Below, in pieces: positions 1 to 9,815 of a stretch of 64,000 bases of DNA. Source of the stretch: Ruminococcus sp. (GTDB lineage: Bacteria; Bacillota; Clostridia; Oscillospirales; Ruminococcaceae); assembly GCA_019420505.1 (NCBI GenBank), contig JAHZHC010000016.1, forward strand, positions 62,001-126,000, in the 5' to 3' direction. Under the pieces are notes generated by a model. It was given only the letters and a program-made list of their open reading frames with translations, was not told the DNA's origin and made no database searches. How positions within the stretch are numbered: position 1 is the first letter of the stretch; each line of letters starts with the position of its first letter. The position numbers were made by a program, and so were the translations under genes.

Positions 1-1007
<1,007 letters not shown>

Positions 1008-1009
1008 TT

Positions 1010-1038
1010 ATTATACCACATACGTATAAAAAATACAA
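1010..1038 (-). promoter_or_regulatory. SigA-type promoter of ligA
   Basis: On the minus strand TTGTAT, a 17-base spacer and TATAAT, about 32 bases upstream of the ligA ATG. Confidence 0.75.
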
Positions 1039-1174
1039 GAGATTTAATCAAGTTTTAATTGATTCAAAGATGTTTGACCAATTTTTCATCAGACATTTAA
1101 AATTAAACTTCAACACACTTTATGGTAAAGCTTTATTTGATAAGATTATAAGAATCAACATGAATCTAAAATAA

Positions 1175-1213
1175 AAATGATGACCGACACTGTTTTGTGT
1201 CTGTCATCATTTT
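1175..1213 (-). terminator. Intrinsic terminator of hsp20
   Basis: Stem of GATGAC and GACAC pairing with GTGTC and GTCATC (one mismatch), with A runs on one side and a T7 run on the other, so it can end transcription from hsp20 and possibly act in both directions. Confidence 0.75.
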
Positions 1214-1245
1214 TTTATTTCACAATAATACGTATATTATTCATT

Positions 1246-1665
1246 TTACTTTATTTCAATTCTTTTCGTTTCTGAATGTTCTTCTGACTTTTTCGGTAAA
1301 ATTAATTTTAGTATACCATTAGTATAAGAGGCATCAATTTCACTTTCATTGATATTTGAAATATCAAAGCTTCTGCAATATGAACCATAGCTTCTTTCCC
1401 TGCGGATATATTCTCCATTGCTGTTCTTCTGATTATTTTCAAACTTGTGTTCTGCACATAAAGTCAAAATACTTCCGCTTATATCAATTTTTATATCGTT
1501 TTTATCAAAGCCGGGCATTTCACACTCAAGTATATATTTACTGCCCTCGTCCTTAATATCAGTACGACAATTACCGATAGTTCCAAAGCCCTTAAAAAAC
1601 TCCTTTTCAAAATCACCAAACGGATTCCAAAAACTATTTCTCTCAAACGGTGTAATATTAAACAT
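1246..1665 (-). CDS. Small heat-shock protein, Hsp20/alpha-crystallin family
   Basis: ATP-independent holdase chaperone that binds unfolding proteins. 139 residues, normal for the family. Residues about 35-125 form the alpha-crystallin domain (ECEMPGFDKNDIKIDI, then YTNGILKLILPKK), and the C-terminal IEI tripeptide fits the IxI motif used in oligomer assembly. The start ATG is preceded by AAAAAGGAGG. Monocistronic, with its own terminator. I see no CIRCE element or other clear heat-shock operator in the roughly 230 bases upstream. Confidence 0.95.
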   Translation of the reverse strand: MFNITPFERNSFWNPFGDFEKEFFKGFGTIGNCRTDIKDEGSKYILECEMPGFDKNDIKIDISGSILTLCAEHKFENNQKNSNGEYIRRERSYGSYCRSFDISNINESEIDASYTNGILKLILPKKSEEHSETKRIEIK

Positions 1666-1904
1666 AGAAAAACCTCCTTTTTAATATTATTGTATTTTTC
1701 TGATTTATTATTCGTTACATTCTTATTGAATACTTTCTTTATAACGCTGCCTTTTATCATGGAAATTCAAACATATTACAGAAAAATACACTTTGATTTT
1801 TTACGTTTTATGGAATAATTAAGGTGCATTAAAAGCGGGAAAGTATTAATAAAACACTGATGAACTTTATCCGTAATTTGTTTAATTTTTAATACAGACA
1901 TATC

Positions 1905-2819
1905 TTATATCTTTTTGAAAGATTTTTGTACACCCTGTATCATAATATCATCAGGTTTGACATTCCCCAACAGTAATGGTGAAGTCGGATCATGATATTT
2001 AAAATTTTCAAATGCTTTACGGGGATTTTTATTCGCATAGCAATATTTGCATCCGTTCATGCAGGTATCATATGCACCTATATCACGACTCTCAATGCAA
2101 TGACACCCCTGTCTTGAGCCTTTATGCTTTAAGTTCTTAAATACGATTCCATTTGCACTACCGAGAATATCCAGTGTCATACAACCGGACTTTTGAATGC
2201 CGTAACTGGTAAAATCCCCGTCTGTTCCACAAGTCTTAATACATATTCCGAATTTTTCGGCAATAGTACCAAGACCCTTTGCCAGCGTTATCATATCCTG
2301 CTCAGAAAGTGGTATAAGTTCCGGCATATTATATTCCAGCTTTTTATACATCTCAACAAAACTGAAAATACATCGGTCAATATAAGGCGCAAGCATCTTT
2401 GCAATACTCTCAAAGGTTTTAAGATGTCGCTCTATGGTGTAATTCCTTGTCAGCAAAACAGGGTCATATCTCCACGCAATACGCTGTTTGCCCACTTGTT
2501 TTGATAATTCTATCAGTGTCATTATACTATTCCCAATAGACGGCACACCCGGCTCGATATCCTTTCCATAAGCAGTAATGGTATAGTGAAAATAGGTATT
2601 AAATTTATCTGTAATTTCATGTAATCTTGGCAGTATGGGTTTAAAATTTTTAGAGCAGAAAACCACGCAGTCTACTTTATCAGGTGTCAGCTCGTAGCGT
2701 GTTACCTTGTTCGGAAAAAGCGGATTGCGTGAGAGAACATAGCCCTCAGAAAAGCGATTTAAAAGCCATTCGGTATAATATTGTACGGTATCTGTCCGTC
2801 CTCCTGTATTAATAATCAT
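1905..2819 (-). CDS. DUF1848 family protein with radical-SAM-like Cys cluster
   Basis: 304 residues, matching the DUF1848 family by overall pattern (MIINTGGRTDTV start; long middle with RYDP). Function not established. The C-terminal quarter is Cys-rich, with GCHCIESRDIG and then CMNGCKYC, a CxxxCxxC arrangement like the radical SAM Fe-S motif but placed near the C-terminus instead of the N-terminus. Its ATG overlaps the stop of the upstream MarR gene by four bases (ATGA), so the two are translationally coupled and probably co-regulated. No clear terminator follows. Confidence 0.8.
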   Translation of the reverse strand: MIINTGGRTDTVQYYTEWLLNRFSEGYVLSRNPLFPNKVTRYELTPDKVDCVVFCSKNFKPILPRLHEITDKFNTYFHYTITAYGKDIEPGVPSIGNSIMTLIELSKQVGKQRIAWRYDPVLLTRNYTIERHLKTFESIAKMLAPYIDRCIFSFVEMYKKLEYNMPELIPLSEQDMITLAKGLGTIAEKFGICIKTCGTDGDFTSYGIQKSGCMTLDILGSANGIVFKNLKHKGSRQGCHCIESRDIGAYDTCMNGCKYCYANKNPRKAFENFKYHDPTSPLLLGNVKPDDIMIQGVQKSFKKI

Positions 2820-3277
2820 TTCTCTTCCTCCCGAAGCTCATCAAATTTTTTCTTCATACAATCAGAAAATAGTGAAGTAAGGCGTACAAGCTCCGCAGCA
2901 TTCTCTATAGATAATTCACACATGGCATTTATCTCTGCATCAGCGGCAGGCGGAATAATTTCTTTTGCATATTCTAAGCCAGCATTTGTAAAACGAATAA
3001 TTTTATTTCGCCTGTCTGTTTCTGATTCCGTCAAATATATATGGCCCTGTTTCAAAAATTTCTTGATAATTGCACTAATAGTTTGTTTTGTAGCAGACAG
3101 CCGTTCACAAATTTCCGATTGTAAACAGCCATTAGGAGCAAACCATATCAGATCTAACACAAACAATTCCTTTGCCGTAAGATTATGCTTTCTCGCATAC
3201 AGTTCATAGGCGGCAAACTGTATATCTCTTAATTTACAATATTGATTCACATAGTCCCTGATTTCTTCTTGCTTCAT
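2816..3277 (-). CDS. MarR-family transcriptional regulator
   Basis: 153 residues with the winged helix-turn-helix pattern of MarR proteins: an N-terminal dimerisation helix, LTAKELFVLDLIW, the recognition helix LSATKQTISAIIKKF, and the wing with ESETDRRNKIIRFT (the family DxR motif as TDRRNK). Start set at the ATG at 3277 because AAAGGGG lies nine bases upstream; an in-frame TTG six codons earlier lacks a ribosome site. It heads a two-gene unit with the DUF1848 gene. A dyad just downstream of the -10 suggests autoregulation. Confidence 0.92.
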   Translation of the reverse strand: MKQEEIRDYVNQYCKLRDIQFAAYELYARKHNLTAKELFVLDLIWFAPNGCLQSEICERLSATKQTISAIIKKFLKQGHIYLTESETDRRNKIIRFTNAGLEYAKEIIPPAADAEINAMCELSIENAAELVRLTSLFSDCMKKKFDELREEEK

Positions 3278-3292
3278 ATTTATCGCCCCTTT

Positions 3293-3317
3293 CAAATATC
3301 AGACCGTCTAATATTTG
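3293..3317 (-). promoter_or_regulatory. Putative MarR operator (inverted repeat over the start of transcription)
   Basis: CAAATAT, 11 bases, ATATTTG: a perfect 7-bp dyad about 20 bases upstream of the marR ATG and directly downstream of the -10 element. Size and position fit a MarR operator; binding is inferred. Confidence 0.55.
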
Positions 3318-3322
3318 ACTTA

Positions 3323-3351
3323 ATTTTAGCATATAGCAATTCATTTGTCAA
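3323..3351 (-). promoter_or_regulatory. SigA-type promoter of the marR-DUF1848 unit
   Basis: TTGACA, 17 bases, TAAAAT on the minus strand, followed immediately by the dyad at 3293-3317. Confidence 0.8.
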
Positions 3352-3519
3352 GCAAACGAAATATAATAAATTTATGCGGATCTGTAATAGCAAATTATAT
3401 GTTATTCAGACAAATGTTGTTTTTTTAATAATGAAAATTGAATTATCTATAACAGTAATAACAATTTCAGAACTACCTGCAAATATAACAAATATTTAAA
3501 TTTACACATAAATAAAATC

Positions 3520-3546
3520 GCCAACAATTCCTGTTGAATTATTGGC
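3520..3546 (-). terminator. Second hairpin downstream of tRNA-Pro
   Basis: GCCAA and AATTC pair with GAATT and TTGGC around a five-base loop, with one mismatch, and a T-rich stretch follows on the minus strand. Probably a back-up terminator behind the main one at 3557-3581. Confidence 0.45.
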
Positions 3547-3556
3547 TGCAAAAAAC

Positions 3557-3581
3557 AAAACCGCCTATTTTAGGCGGTTTT
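3557..3581 (-). terminator. Intrinsic terminator of tRNA-Pro
   Basis: AAAACCGCCT, short loop, AGGCGGTTTT: a perfect stem nine bases beyond the tRNA 3' end, symmetrical and so able to act on both strands. Confidence 0.85.
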
Positions 3582-3589
3582 AATGTATA

Positions 3590-3666
3590 TGGTCGGGGCG
3601 ACAGGACTTGAACCTGCGGCATCTTGGTCCCAAACCAAGCACTCTACCAAACTGAGTTACGCCCCG
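3590..3666 (-). tRNA. tRNA-Pro (anticodon UGG)
   Basis: On the minus strand the acceptor stem CGGGGCG pairs with CGCCCCG. The anticodon stem-loop is CTTGG/TTTGGGA/CCAAG, giving anticodon TGG, and the T arm contains GGTTCAAGTCC. The discriminator A and an encoded CCA bring the length to 77 bases. Flanked by a consensus promoter and a terminator, so it is a single-gene unit. Confidence 0.97.
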
Positions 3667-3726
3667 ATCTATGTAAAGTCAAATCTCAAAGAATTACTCA
3701 ATTCAATTAAATTTGACAGCTTAGTT

Positions 3727-3755
3727 ATTATACACTTTTTCCGACAAGTTGTCAA
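3727..3755 (-). promoter_or_regulatory. Consensus promoter of tRNA-Pro
   Basis: TTGACA, 17 bases, TATAAT: a perfect SigA match ending about 60 bases before the mature tRNA 5' end. Confidence 0.85.
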
Positions 3756-3912
3756 GCTAAATATAAAACTTCTGCATTTTGCATAAATAAATATAAATAT
3801 AAATTTAAATATATAGGTGTTTTGCTTAACTGACGCTCCTAAAAAATAATTGATTTTTTTCAGAAGAAATAAATAATTCTGTGAAAAATATCTGCTTTTT
3901 GCTTTAATCTTG

Positions 3913-3941
3913 TTGCATTTTTTATTAAAATGTGTTATTAT
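3913..3941 (+). promoter_or_regulatory. Promoter of the zinc-ribbon membrane protein gene
   Basis: TTGCAT, 17 bases, TATTAT, about 35 bases before the ATG. It closely resembles the promoter region of the ferredoxin gene (47434-47461). Confidence 0.55.
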
Positions 3942-3975
3942 GATATTAATAAAATATATTTAGGAGGATTATTGC

Positions 3976-4932
3976 ATGAGAACAAGAATTTGTCCGTATT
4001 GCCATGAAGAAATTTCAGACGAGGCAATATTATGTAAATATTGTCATAATCTGTTGATTGATGACAACAATGACAATACACGTACTGTTATTTTTGACAA
4101 AATTAAGCCTACAGTAAATGATACAATTGATGAAGACTATGACAACAGCCAATTTAATAACGATGAAAATATTGACGATTATGATTATAACAGCAATTCC
4201 GACAATGGCTATGATGAAAATTATTATGATTATGACGGATATGAAAATGAAGAGTATGATGAATACGAGGACGAAGACAGCTATAATCAGCAGGAATATT
4301 ATGACGAAGAAATTTCCGACATTAATGATTCTAAAAAGAAAAATATTATGATTGCTGCCGTTATTGCAGCAGGGGTTATTATTATAGTTATCATTGCTTT
4401 TATTGTCGGTAACAAGCTTTTTGGTTCTAAATCTGACGATGGATCATCTGTAATTTCTGTTAATGCCAATATAACTTCATCAAAATCATCCGATGATAAT
4501 ACAGAAAATAGTCAGAATAATTCTCAGAACCCAGCCGCAACAGACAGTACTGCTCCTGATGTAAACAGCACTTCGGTAGATTCTGTTACAACTGATGAAT
4601 CTTCAGATGACGTTTCATCTGCATATTATGATGAAAATTCATCAGTATATGATGTGGATTCTTCTGAAATTATTCAAGACAGTTCCACTGTTTCATCCAA
4701 TGCTGAATCTTCTGCTGCTAATTCGGACAACTTAAGTTCATCACAAACAAGCGGAGAAAATGCAAATATCGTTTCAGCAATAACTTCTGAGATTTCTAAG
4801 CTCGGAACTGTTCAGAGTTATCAATACAGAGAAGATGATTCTACATACAGCTACTATTACTTCTTTACAACCGATGGTAAAGGCTACAGTATAGCTTATA
4901 ATAAGCTTGATGGTACAATGATTATTAAATAA
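3976..4932 (+). CDS. Zinc-ribbon membrane protein with acidic and Ser-rich linkers
   Basis: 318 residues, function unknown. Order of parts: a cytoplasmic zinc ribbon at residues 6-23 (CPYC, then CKYC), an acidic Asp/Tyr/Asn-rich segment to about residue 115, one transmembrane helix at about 122-147, a Ser/Asp-rich linker, and a small C-terminal domain (about residues 260-318) rich in Tyr and Thr. Topology is probably zinc ribbon inside, C-terminal domain outside. TTAGGAGG precedes the ATG. Single gene with its own promoter and terminator. The low-complexity region makes the alternate-frame ORF at 4118-4351 a shadow. Confidence 0.85.
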   Translation: MRTRICPYCHEEISDEAILCKYCHNLLIDDNNDNTRTVIFDKIKPTVNDTIDEDYDNSQFNNDENIDDYDYNSNSDNGYDENYYDYDGYENEEYDEYEDEDSYNQQEYYDEEISDINDSKKKNIMIAAVIAAGVIIIVIIAFIVGNKLFGSKSDDGSSVISVNANITSSKSSDDNTENSQNNSQNPAATDSTAPDVNSTSVDSVTTDESSDDVSSAYYDENSSVYDVDSSEIIQDSSTVSSNAESSAANSDNLSSSQTSGENANIVSAITSEISKLGTVQSYQYREDDSTYSYYYFFTTDGKGYSIAYNKLDGTMIIK

Positions 4933-4944
4933 AAACTGTATACG

Positions 4945-4975
4945 AAAACCGCACTCTTATATGGGTGCGGTTTTT
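4945..4975 (+). terminator. Intrinsic terminator
   Basis: AAAACCGCAC, ten-base loop, GTGCGGTTTTT, directly after the zinc-ribbon gene. Confidence 0.85.
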
Positions 4976-5047
4976 ATAATATACTATTATTTAAAAATTG
5001 TCGTTATAATGAACAAAATTAATATTTCATTTATATTGATTTTATAT

Positions 5048-5076
5048 TTGCAATAAGAGATAAAACATGGTATAAT
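5048..5076 (+). promoter_or_regulatory. Promoter of typA
   Basis: TTGCAA, 17 bases, TATAAT, about 48 bases before the start codon. Confidence 0.75.
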
Positions 5077-5124
5077 ATTATTTTGGAAAGATAAAGAATA
5101 GGTTAATAAACTGGAGGAATTTAA

Positions 5125-6945
5125 ATGATAAGAGAAGATTTGAGAAACGTAGCGATTATTGCTCACGTTGACCATGGAAAAACTACTCTCGTTGACGAAA
5201 TGCTGAAACAGAGCGGAACATTTCGTGATAACCAGGCTGTTGATGAAAGAGTTATGGATAGCAACGACATTGAACGAGAAAGAGGAATAACTATTCTTGC
5301 TAAAAATACATCCATTCATTACAAAGATGTTAAAATAAATGTAATTGATACTCCCGGCCATGCGGATTTCGGCGGAGAAGTTGAACGTGTGCTTAAAATG
5401 GTGAATGGTGTAATTCTCCTTGTTGATGCAGCCGAAGGCCCTATGCCGCAAACAAGATTTGTACTTCAGAAAGCTTTGGAACTCGGTCATAAAATAATTG
5501 TTGTTATTAATAAAATTGACCGTCCCGACGCTCGTCTTAACGAAGTAGGCGATGAAGTACTTGAGCTTCTTATGGATCTTGATGCAACTGATGAACAGCT
5601 TGACAGCCCGATACTTTATTGTTCGGGACGAGATGGCACAGCCTCATATAATCCTAATGAACAAGGTGAAAATCTTATTCCTTTACTTGATGAAATTCTT
5701 TCATATATTCCTGCTCCTGAAGTAGATACTGATGGAGATATGCAGTTCTTAGTTTCTGCTATTGATTATAATGAATATGTAGGAAGAATAGCTGTCGGAC
5801 GCATTGAACGAGGAGTTATAAAAGTAAATCAGGAAGTAACTGTCGGTGATTACCATAATACCAAAAAAGAATACAGGGGAAAGATTGTATCAATGTATCA
5901 GATCGAAGGACTCAACAGAGTACCCTGCGAAAGTGCAAAAGCCGGTGACATCGTTTGCATAAGCGGTATTGAAAACATTACTATCGGTGATACAATCTGT
6001 ACTTTCGGAAGTTTTGAGGCTCTTCCGTTTGTCAAAATATCAGAACCTACCGTTGAGATGACATTTTCAGTTAACGACTCGCCTTTTGCCGGAAGAGAGG
6101 GCAAATTTGTCACTTCCCGTCAATTAAGAGACAGACTTTTCAAAGAACTGCTTAAGGATGTTTCATTGAGAGTGTCTGAAACAGATTCTACTGATTCATT
6201 TAAAGTAGCTGGACGAGGAGAAATGCACTTATCAATTCTTATTGAGAACATGAGGCGAGAAGGATATGAGCTTTCAGTTTCAACTCCTCATGTACTTTAT
6301 AAAGAAATAGACGGAAAGCTTAACGAACCTATAGAAAGACTTGTTATTGATGTTCCGGAAAATTGTGTCGGTTCGGTAATGGAAAAGCTTGGTTCAAGAA
6401 AAGGAGAGCTTACACAAATGACCCCGGTCGGAAGCCGCATGCGAATCGAATTTCTTATTCCGGCAAGAGGTTTATTCGGATACAGAAGTGAATTCTTGAC
6501 AGATACAAAAGGCGAAGGTATTTTAAGTTCAGTATTCCACAGCTATCAACCGTATAAAGGTGAAATTCCCAGAAGAAATACAGGATCTTTGGTAGCATTT
6601 GAAACAGGTGAAGCAGTAACATACGGGTTATTTAATGCTCAGGAAAGAGGAGAACTTTTCATTACAGCAGGTACACCGGTATATGAAGGAATGATTGTGG
6701 GTGCATCTCCAAAATCAGAAGATTTAGTTGTAAATGTGTGCAAGAAAAAGCATCTTACAAACACACGTGCAAGCGGAAGCGACGATGCGCTTAGACTTAT
6801 TACACCAAGAAATCTAAGCCTTGAAGACTCGTTAGAATTTCTTGCAGATGATGAGCTTCTCGAAGTTACCCCTAAAAATATCCGTATCAGAAAGCGCACA
6901 TTGAGTAATCAAATGAGAGCAAAAGAAAGAGCAAAAGCGCAGTAA
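5125..6945 (+). CDS. typA: GTP-binding translational regulator TypA/BipA
   Basis: Ribosome-associated GTPase of the EF-G-like superfamily, linked to 50S assembly and stress adaptation. 606 residues, full length. The G domain shows AHVDHGKTT (G1), [15 protein letters not shown] (G3, the EF-G-like switch II) and NKID (G4). It is followed by an EF-Tu domain 2, two EF-G-like domains and the BipA-specific C-terminal domain ([16 protein letters not shown]). GGAGG lies eight bases before the ATG. Monocistronic with promoter and terminator. Confidence 0.97.
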   Translation: MIREDLRNVAIIAHVDHGKTTLVDEMLKQSGTFRDNQAVDERVMDSNDIERERGITILAKNTSIHYKDVKINVIDTPGHADFGGEVERVLKMVNGVILLVDAAEGPMPQTRFVLQKALELGHKIIVVINKIDRPDARLNEVGDEVLELLMDLDATDEQLDSPILYCSGRDGTASYNPNEQGENLIPLLDEILSYIPAPEVDTDGDMQFLVSAIDYNEYVGRIAVGRIERGVIKVNQEVTVGDYHNTKKEYRGKIVSMYQIEGLNRVPCESAKAGDIVCISGIENITIGDTICTFGSFEALPFVKISEPTVEMTFSVNDSPFAGREGKFVTSRQLRDRLFKELLKDVSLRVSETDSTDSFKVAGRGEMHLSILIENMRREGYELSVSTPHVLYKEIDGKLNEPIERLVIDVPENCVGSVMEKLGSRKGELTQMTPVGSRMRIEFLIPARGLFGYRSEFLTDTKGEGILSSVFHSYQPYKGEIPRRNTGSLVAFETGEAVTYGLFNAQERGELFITAGTPVYEGMIVGASPKSEDLVVNVCKKKHLTNTRASGSDDALRLITPRNLSLEDSLEFLADDELLEVTPKNIRIRKRTLSNQMRAKERAKAQ

Positions 6946-6958
6946 AAAATATAAAGAT

Positions 6959-6990
6959 AACAGCAGTTCACAATGAACTGCTGTTTTTTT
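6959..6990 (+). terminator. Intrinsic terminator of typA
   Basis: AACAGCAGTTCA, three-base loop, TGAACTGCTGTT and a run of T. Confidence 0.9.
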
Positions 6991-6999
6991 GCATATAAT

Positions 7000-7025
7000 A
7001 AAGCAGACGGTGAATCGTCTGCTTT
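7000..7025 (-). terminator. Intrinsic terminator of pnp
   Basis: AAAGCAGACG, six-base loop, CGTCTGCTTT, seven bases beyond the pnp stop. Confidence 0.8.
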
Positions 7026-7032
7026 ATTACAA

Positions 7033-9147
7033 TTATGAATTAGCTTTTTTAGCCTCAATATCTGCAAGAGCGTCTTTTCTTGATAGATTAATTCTTCCCT
7101 GCTGGTCAATTTCCATTACTTTAACTACAATCTCGTCGCCAATTGAAACAATGTCTTCAACTTTTTCAACTCTTGACTTGTCAAGCTTTGAAATATGAAC
7201 CAATCCGTCTTTTCCCGGAGCAATTTCTACAAAAGCACCAAAGTTCATTATTCTAACTACTTTGCCCTTATAGATAGCGCCGACCTCAGGATCGTTTGCA
7301 ATTGTATTTATAATTGAAACAGCCTGCTCAGCCTTTGCTTTATCAAGACCTGAAACAAAGACATTTCCATCCTCAGATATATCGATTTTAACATCGCACT
7401 CAGCAGAAATTTTCTGAATTACTTTTCCGCCTGATCCTATAACTTCACGAATTTTATCAACAGGAATCTTTGTTGTAAACATCTTAGGAGCCCATTTGTT
7501 TACACTTTCACGAGGTTCAGGAATTGCCTTAAGCATAATTTCATCGAGGATATAAAGACGTGCTTTATGTGTTTTTTCAAAGGCTTCTTTGATTATTTCC
7601 GGTGTAAGCCCATCAACCTTAATATCTACCTGAATAGCTGTTATACCCTTATGAGTACCGCCGACCTTAAAGTCCATATCACCAAAGAAGTCTTCAAGGC
7701 CCTGAATATCTACCATAGTCATCCAGTCACCGTTTTCTTTAGTAATGAGGCCGCATGAAATACCGGCTACCGGTGCTTTAATAGGAACACCTGCGTCCAT
7801 AAGCGCAAGTGTAGAACCGCAGATTGAGCCCTGTGATGTTGAACCATTTGAAGAAAGGACCTCAGAAACCATACGGATAGCATATGGGAATTCTTCAACG
7901 CTTGGAATCACAGGTACGAGTGCTTTCTCAGCCAATGCTCCATGACCTATTTCACGTCTTCCCGGACCTCTTGAAGGTCTTGTTTCACCTACAGAATAAG
8001 ATGGGAAATTATAATGATGAATATATCTTTTTGATTCTTCCTCATCAAGTCCATCAAGCTTTTGTGCGTCGCTTACAGGACCGAGTGTACAAATTGTAAG
8101 AACCTGAGTCTGACCTCTTGTAAAGAGACCTGATCCATGAACTCTTGGGATAAGACCAACCTCAGAAGCCAACGGACGAATTTCATCAATTGCACGTCCG
8201 TCTACACGCTTACCATCATAAAGCCAGTTTCTAACAATTTTCTTCTGAAGTTTATACAGGCACTCATCTAGCATAGCACCCTGTTCAGGATACTGCTCGT
8301 CGTACTTTTCATGAATTTCATCAATAATCGGCTGAAGTCTTGCGTCACGTACAGTTTTATCATCTGTATCCAAAGCTGCCTTAACCTTTTCACCTACAAG
8401 CGCTTCAATTTCTTCAAACAAGTCATGATCAAGCTCCATTGACTGGAATTCAAATTTAGGCTTACCAATTTCAGCTTTGATTTCATTAATAAAAGCAACC
8501 ATTTTCTTTATTTCTTCGTGTCCCTTAAGAATGGCTTCAAGCATTGTGTCGTCAGGAACTTCGTCAGCTCCGGCTTCAATCATTACGATTTTTTCCATTG
8601 AGCCAGCAACTGTTAAATTCAAATGATTATTTTGTCTTTGCTCAAGGGTCGGATTAAGGACAATTTCATCGTCAACAAGACCCACGCTTATACCTGCAAT
8701 CGGTCCGTTCCAAGGAATATCTGAAATTGAAATAGCGATTGATGTAGCAATCATGCCCGTAATTTCTGGTGAACAATCAGGATCAACAGCAAGAACAGTC
8801 ATAACTACAGAAACATCGTTTCTCATATCCTTAGGGAACAATGGTCTGATTGGACGGTCAACCATACGTGATGTAAGAATTGCTTTTTCAGATGGCTTTC
8901 CCTCTCTTTTCATAAAAGAACCCGGAATTTTGCCAACAGAATAAAGTCTTTCTTCATAATCCACTGAAAGCGGGAAAAAGTCTATTCCATCTCTTGGTTT
9001 TGCAGAAGCAGTGACATTAGCCATTACAACTGTTTCGCCGTATCTTACCCAGCAGGATCCGTTGGAAAGCTGACATGTCTTTCCTGTTTCTACAACCAAA
9101 GGACGGCCTGCATATGTTGTTTCAAATTTTCTGTAACCTTCAAACAT
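7033..9147 (-). CDS. pnp: Polyribonucleotide nucleotidyltransferase (PNPase)
   Basis: Phosphorolytic 3'-5' exoribonuclease of the RNA degradation machinery; a trimer in the cytoplasm. 704 residues from the ATG at 9147. Two RNase PH domains flank an all-alpha linker, then a KH domain (IGSGGKVIQKIS) and an S1 domain (GAIYKGKVVRIMNFGAFVEI). The track-length alternative, a TTG five codons upstream, lies inside the GGAGG ribosome site, so the ATG is preferred. Lies downstream of rpsO in the widespread rpsO-pnp order, with a hairpin-rich leader between them. Confidence 0.97.
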   Translation of the reverse strand: MFEGYRKFETTYAGRPLVVETGKTCQLSNGSCWVRYGETVVMANVTASAKPRDGIDFFPLSVDYEERLYSVGKIPGSFMKREGKPSEKAILTSRMVDRPIRPLFPKDMRNDVSVVMTVLAVDPDCSPEITGMIATSIAISISDIPWNGPIAGISVGLVDDEIVLNPTLEQRQNNHLNLTVAGSMEKIVMIEAGADEVPDDTMLEAILKGHEEIKKMVAFINEIKAEIGKPKFEFQSMELDHDLFEEIEALVGEKVKAALDTDDKTVRDARLQPIIDEIHEKYDEQYPEQGAMLDECLYKLQKKIVRNWLYDGKRVDGRAIDEIRPLASEVGLIPRVHGSGLFTRGQTQVLTICTLGPVSDAQKLDGLDEEESKRYIHHYNFPSYSVGETRPSRGPGRREIGHGALAEKALVPVIPSVEEFPYAIRMVSEVLSSNGSTSQGSICGSTLALMDAGVPIKAPVAGISCGLITKENGDWMTMVDIQGLEDFFGDMDFKVGGTHKGITAIQVDIKVDGLTPEIIKEAFEKTHKARLYILDEIMLKAIPEPRESVNKWAPKMFTTKIPVDKIREVIGSGGKVIQKISAECDVKIDISEDGNVFVSGLDKAKAEQAVSIINTIANDPEVGAIYKGKVVRIMNFGAFVEIAPGKDGLVHISKLDKSRVEKVEDIVSIGDEIVVKVMEIDQQGRINLSRKDALADIEAKKANS

Positions 9148-9198
9148 AAATACTTCCTCCAATTTTTATTTTATGAATTGGCAAAGTGTATTAGCAAT

Positions 9199-9233
9199 AA
9201 ACAGAAACCACGACATCCTCATGCTTTCTGTTT
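9199..9233 (-). promoter_or_regulatory. Stem-loop in the pnp 5' leader
   Basis: AAACAGAAA and TTTCTGTTT form a perfect 9-bp stem with a 17-base loop; a second small hairpin (CAGCGA/TCGCTG) lies at 9273-9296. In E. coli the pnp leader hairpin is the RNase III and PNPase autoregulation site; the same role here is inference. Confidence 0.5.
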
Positions 9234-9309
9234 AATGCTAAAATACCATCGCCAAAACACAGTTATTTTACACAGCGACAATGAAAAATATCGCTGAATT
9301 AAACACCAA

Positions 9310-9337
9310 AAGGCAGTGGCATAAATGCCTCTGCCTT
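9310..9337 (-). terminator. Terminator or attenuator between rpsO and pnp
   Basis: AAGGCAG and GGCAT pair with ATGCC and CTGCCTT (one T/T mismatch), followed on the minus strand by TTTTGGTGTTT. The weak U-tract suggests partial readthrough into pnp. Confidence 0.7.
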
Positions 9338-9352
9338 GATGTAAAATCCGAT

Positions 9353-9619
9353 TTATTTACGAATACCAAGTTTTTCAATCAATGTTCTGTATCTCTCAAT
9401 ATCCTTGCTCTTTAAATAGTTAAGAAGGTTTCTTCTTTTACCAACCATTTTCAAAAGACCTCTTCTTGAATGATGGTCCTTTTTATGAACTTTAAGATGT
9501 TCAGTAAGATCATTGATTCTTTTTGTAAGAATAGCGATCTGTACCTCAGGAGATCCGGTATCGTTTTCATGAGTCTTGTTAGCTTCAATTACTGCAGCTT
9601 TTTCATCTTTTCTAAGCAT
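9353..9619 (-). CDS. rpsO: 30S ribosomal protein S15
   Basis: Primary 16S rRNA binding protein of the 30S platform. 88 residues from the ATG at 9619 ([11 protein letters not shown]), the usual length; [25 protein letters not shown] is the family signature region. AAAGAGGT lies upstream of this ATG. The in-frame TTG six codons earlier is not needed. A long leader with paired segments precedes it, as expected for an S15 autoregulated message. Confidence 0.97.
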   Translation of the reverse strand: MLRKDEKAAVIEANKTHENDTGSPEVQIAILTKRINDLTEHLKVHKKDHHSRRGLLKMVGKRRNLLNYLKSKDIERYRTLIEKLGIRK

Positions 9620-9656
9620 TTTTTGTACCTCTTTCAAATAAATTTCCGATGTAAAA

Positions 9657-9719
9657 GAATACGGCAGGTAACATTCCCATATTACATAAATTATAATTAT
9701 CTGGGCTTAACCCGTATTC
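9657..9719 (-). promoter_or_regulatory. rpsO: Structured rpsO leader (candidate S15 autoregulatory site)
   Basis: GGAATACGG at the 5' side pairs with CCGTATTC at the 3' side (8 bp), enclosing an inner hairpin GTAATA/TGTTAC with a six-base loop. It sits between the promoter and the rpsO ribosome site. S15 is known to control its own mRNA through different leader folds in different phyla; S15 binding here is inferred. Confidence 0.55.
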
Positions 9720-9750
9720 CGTTGCATGGATTGTTCAAACAACATTTAGT

Positions 9751-9779
9751 ATTATACTATATTTCCAAACCTTTGTAAA
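9751..9779 (-). promoter_or_regulatory. Promoter of rpsO
   Basis: TTTACA, 17 bases, TATAAT; the transcript would have a leader of about 125 bases. Confidence 0.75.
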
Positions 9780-9815
9780 TAGTATTCATATAAATTTTAC
9801 ATTTCATATACTTAA

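Noticed and set aside
1666..1904. CIRCE or other heat-shock operator upstream of hsp20
   Set aside because: I looked for the TTAGCACTC-N9-GAGTGCTAA pattern and for CtsR heptad repeats and saw neither.
2193..3209. Plus-strand frames of 100-140 codons over the DUF1848 and MarR genes
   Set aside because: No ribosome sites; both opposite-strand genes have clear family patterns and coupled starts.
4118..4351. Met/Ile-rich frame inside the zinc-ribbon gene
   Set aside because: A shadow frame produced by the repeated GAT/TAT codons of the acidic segment.
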